A stretch of DNA of 64,000 bases, taken from positions 620,001-684,000 of the forward strand of contig CAVNZM010000008.1 of assembly GCA_963693365.1 (NCBI GenBank), given 5' to 3'. A program made the position numbers and the translations under genes. The stretch comes from Amoebidium appalachense. Its lineage: Eukaryota > Ichthyosporea. Each line of letters begins with the position of its first letter. The stretch's first letter is position 1. The notes under the pieces are model-generated. The model did not search any database. It was not told the origin of the DNA and saw only the letters and a program-made list of their open reading frames with translations. Shown piece after piece: positions 52,442 to 64,000 of this stretch.

Positions 52442-53275
52442 ATGCCACCCAATAAACCAGACGCCCCGGGGAAAATCACCCCGCGCCCTGCCCGTGTGAG
52501 TGCCCTGAGCGGACAGAAGCAAAAAGAGGCAGCCTGGCGCAACCCCTGGGAGCTTGACACAGCAGACGTCTTCATAGGTTCACTGCCTTGCCGGCACAGT
52601 GTTTCTGTGGACGAACACAGGCCCCTTGTGACCGCCCTGCCCCGCCACCTGGACTTTCTCCAACACGTGTTCCCCGGTGTGAGTGAGGCCCAAGCAACGT
52701 CCTTTTTGCAGTTTATGCGCCTAACTGTGTGCCTGGAGTCCTTGAATTTCTGTCTCGAGGTGGAGAGGTTTCGGTCCTGGTGTGACGATGCAGGCCTAGA
52801 CACTATTGACGACCTTGCCGATGTATCGCGGCAGATATACAACAGGTTCATATTTGCTAACTCTCCCGAGGAAATAAACCTCACACACCGCACACGCGCC
52901 ATCCTTGCTGCACACCTGCTGCTGGATGAGCCAGCCACCACAACCCAATCACTCAAGACAGAGTGTCCGTCCGTGAACCACGCACGCAAGATGCTTCGCC
53001 TGCTCGAAATTAAACACATGTTTGACGATGCAGTTGCCGAGGCGCTGGTGCACCTCAAGGCCGACCTGTATCCACGGTTTGTTGCCAGCCAGGCAGACGC
53101 CACTCTGGCACCCACCCTCCCCACTCTCTCACCAATAGAAACCTTCAAGCAGTTTTTTGTCTCCCGCTGGCCGACGTTCGCACGGACAAAGTTCACCAAA
53201 AGTGCGAGTGCTGTCGAGTTGCGGAGACTTTCACCAACAGTGTTGGCGAGAGAAAACAAGAAAACCGCATTTTAA
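52442..53275 (+). CDS. RGS-domain protein, single exon, 277 residues
   Basis: An uninterrupted frame runs from the ATG at 52442 (context ACACACCATGC) to TAA at 53273-53275. Residues 1-70 are basic and then polar. Residues about 85-216 match an RGS domain: FLQFMRLTVCLESLNFCLEVERF is helix 4 with the conserved E-x-L-x-F pattern, QIYNRFI and SPEEINLTHRTR follow, and the end LKADLYPRFVAS matches the usual 'L..D.Y..F..S'. RGS domains speed GTP hydrolysis by heterotrimeric G-protein alpha subunits, so this is probably a signalling regulator at the inner membrane face. No DEP, GGL or PH domain is visible. The C-terminal 60 residues are basic with no known domain. The opposite strand has a 285-residue open frame over the same bases; I treat it as a shadow. 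This is the only confident intronless multi-domain-length gene in the window. Confidence 0.85.
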   Translation: MPPNKPDAPGKITPRPARVSALSGQKQKEAAWRNPWELDTADVFIGSLPCRHSVSVDEHRPLVTALPRHLDFLQHVFPGVSEAQATSFLQFMRLTVCLESLNFCLEVERFRSWCDDAGLDTIDDLADVSRQIYNRFIFANSPEEINLTHRTRAILAAHLLLDEPATTTQSLKTECPSVNHARKMLRLLEIKHMFDDAVAEALVHLKADLYPRFVASQADATLAPTLPTLSPIETFKQFFVSRWPTFARTKFTKSASAVELRRLSPTVLARENKKTAF

Positions 53276-54941
53276 GCAGGTTTAGCCTGCACAAATTCAC
53301 CGGAAACGCACGGAAGGAGGAGTCTCTTGACTGGACGAGAACATCACGTGCGTTTGGCGGTGCTTCGAATACGCCGTAAGTGAATATATTATATATTATA
53401 GGTATGATGTGAGGAGTGATGTGTGAATGCGAGTCTTTATGCATGTCAGTCTCTCAGATGTGGAATGTAGATAGTGAATGCCGTAAGCGTTAAGGTGATC
53501 TGGGTGGTTTCATAGTGCAACAGTATTAAAGATCTTGGAGTTAGGAAGATCGAGAGACTGTTGAATGGGTTCAAAGTGGTACGAAGAACGTATGTACATA
53601 AACACGTTGGTATGCATGTATGACAGCCCTTGGGCGGGTAGTGCTACGTGAACAGAAATATGTAATTCCACCCCGTCTGGTGCTCTGTGAGTGCCTAGCG
53701 GGCAGCTTTAAAGAACACGGAGAGTACAAATATGAGGCATCGTGATGCCCTTTCAAACAACCGACCAGAGCACTGTGTACCTCTGCCCCATGGCCACACT
53801 TCACCGTGAGGCCTGTTATATCATAAGATCAGCCAGGGCATGTGCTGGCAAGCAACCTAAGGCCAAGCAGGTGACTGTACACATGTCCGGTCGGTGGCTC
53901 TCCTGGCACTTGCATGCGTACGCCGCACGGGCATGGCGGACCATCGCAACAACCATGTGTACCATGGTTCATGGTTCAACGTTTCGATGCCATGATCATA
54001 TTGGAATCCGTATATGTAAATTAGCTGAACAGGTAACAGTCGATATCGATAACTCGGCATTGAGCCACCACTTGCGATATCTGTACATGTAAGTTTGAAG
54101 GACACATACGCTATAAATGTTTTTATGAAACAACAAAAAAAGTAGGAATATAGAAATGGGCACAGGGTTAGAGGGGAGAATGATTTTTTATTAGTGACCT
54201 GCATGGCATATGGGCTAGAATGGCAGGGTGCCACACGGGCCTTAGTCGAATGAAGTCACGTGGTAGTATATAGCAGAAAAGGGTATCATGCCATGTATAG
54301 GCAAAGCCAGTCATATGCTCTGACGCCAATATGCCATAAATGGTAAAGAGAAAAAACACCCACCCGAGGGCTTATTATTCCGCCATGCTGTGTATGCCCT
54401 CATACGACAAACACCACTCTACCACGATGTTTTGTGTGTGAATACGTGCAAATCAAAGCACATTTAAAGACCTTTGACCCACCCTAATACATAGTTCTCT
54501 GACGATGATTCGATGCTTGCCAGGAACTTCTAGTAGTTTTTATAAAACTATAAAAAAGGTAGGAATATACACCATCAAGTATCAGCAGGAGCATTGGAAC
54601 AACTCATTCCACGTCACTACTACTGAATTAAAATCAAAACCAAAGAGAAAGGCGTGGAAATGTAGGGTTATTCTTTTAAACATATTCGTACTTACATGCC
54701 AATATGCAAATATAGAACCCTACAGAAAGAAATGAAAAATTATATTTAGGAATCTTCATGCACATGCGAGTCCGTTCTCTTAAAAATTACATGATCATAC
54801 GAACACGTCTCTGACTCCACATACGCATGAAAACACATCCAAGAATCCAGCTCTTCATACGCACATAATCTCTGGCTCAACGTACACACAAAAACAAGGA
54901 AACATCCAGGCCTTCATATTCGTGCATCGACTCATATTGGT
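53276..54941. other. Intergenic, between convergent RGS and KMT2-like genes
   Basis: Mixed sequence without long repeats. ATTAAA at 53525-53530 may serve RGS. On the minus strand AATAAA at 54192-54187 may serve the KMT2-like gene. No exon is supported. Confidence 0.55.
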
Positions 54942-63412
<8,471 letters not shown>

Positions 63413-64000
63413 CTGTGTGGCAGCGTCAGCAGACACACAGACAGACAGGCCAACACCACAACTGGTAAAAACCCCCGAAATATCGACACAGAGCATGACC
63501 CTCCACCACAACTCGTGCAAACCCCCCCCCCCCCCCCCCAAAAAAAAAAAAAAAAAAAAAAAAAACGACTGCCGCATAGCATACCCACCCCATCACTCCA
63601 TCCATATCTCCGGGCAAACAAAACCATTTGAATGTTCATTCCCATCATTATGGCCCAAGCCAATCGTTGCTCTCCAAATCCTGTTCCTACCAGTCCCCAC
63701 TTCTCCCATCCACCTGCTCACCCCATCCTGCATCCCCGCCTTTTCCCCTGAAAAAAACAAAGAAAGCTAACACCAAGAGTACTCATATCAGATTATGCAT
63801 GATGCACGCGCCCATACCATCTACACATGGAGAAGTGTGCTCTTGTACTAGTAGTACACACGCACACACACGGATGAACACAGAAACACAGGCTTTCACA
63901 CATACATGCACCCACGCTCACACTCACGTCTGCAGTAAACAACATGTGCAATAGCTTTGTAGCCCCCATATCCTCCCCCCCCCCCAACTCCCTCCCCGTT
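63413..64000. other. Intron of the KMT2-like gene, running off the right edge
   Basis: I see no further exon. The stretch has a C-then-A homopolymer pair at 63523-63565 and a few CA units near 63856-63870. The upstream exons of the gene must lie beyond the window. Confidence 0.6.

Noticed and set aside
52402-53259. 285-residue open frame on the minus strand opposite the RGS gene
   Set aside because: It mirrors the RGS codons, has no domain and lacks a good start; the plus-strand protein has a clear RGS domain.

Overview
This is nuclear DNA from an intron-rich eukaryote, most likely a holozoan or other opisthokont. The gene content supports this: a KMT2C/D-type methyltransferase with ePHD, FYRN, FYRC and SET in one protein, a secreted protein with about 19 EGF-like modules joined at phase-1 introns, N-myristoyltransferase, an RGS protein, an ENT transporter, a eukaryotic D-serine dehydratase and a free-standing CaMKII association-domain protein. 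I cannot name the species; a unicellular relative of animals or an early-branching animal would fit. Introns are full of (CA)n/(TG)n arrays and poly-C/poly-G runs, while coding exons are almost free of them. Gene models were built by joining exons at GT..AG sites with matching phases and checking the result against remembered family motifs. No transcript or database evidence was available.

Layout, left to right: (1) 696-3353, minus, a proline-rich protein with a C-terminal GCR1-like DNA-binding domain, two exons, one likely frameshift in a G6 run. (2) 6110-8011, plus, CaMKII association-domain protein, four exons. (3) 8633-16942, plus, D-serine dehydratase, ten exons. (4) 18194-18445, minus, putative small secreted protein. 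(5) 19853-22578, plus, equilibrative nucleoside transporter, two exons. (6) 26624-34832, minus, multi-EGF secreted protein, sixteen exons. (7) 38756-48082, plus, N-myristoyltransferase, twelve exons. (8) 52442-53275, plus, single-exon RGS protein. (9) 54942 to beyond the right edge (first visible exon 63412-63326), minus, KMT2C/D-like H3K4 methyltransferase, fourteen visible exons covering the C-terminal 469 residues.

The genes are not an operon or one pathway; this is an ordinary stretch of chromosome. The unusual material lies between and inside the genes. A short dispersed repeat occurs in five introns of four genes, always in the sense orientation. A 365-bp MITE-like element with long terminal inverted repeats sits in the NMT/EGF intergenic region. 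Four tandem copies of the end of the SET-domain exon and its 5' splice site lie in the following KMT2 intron. A pair of EGF exons is almost identical. Many splice acceptors sit directly at the end of (CA)n or poly-C tracts.
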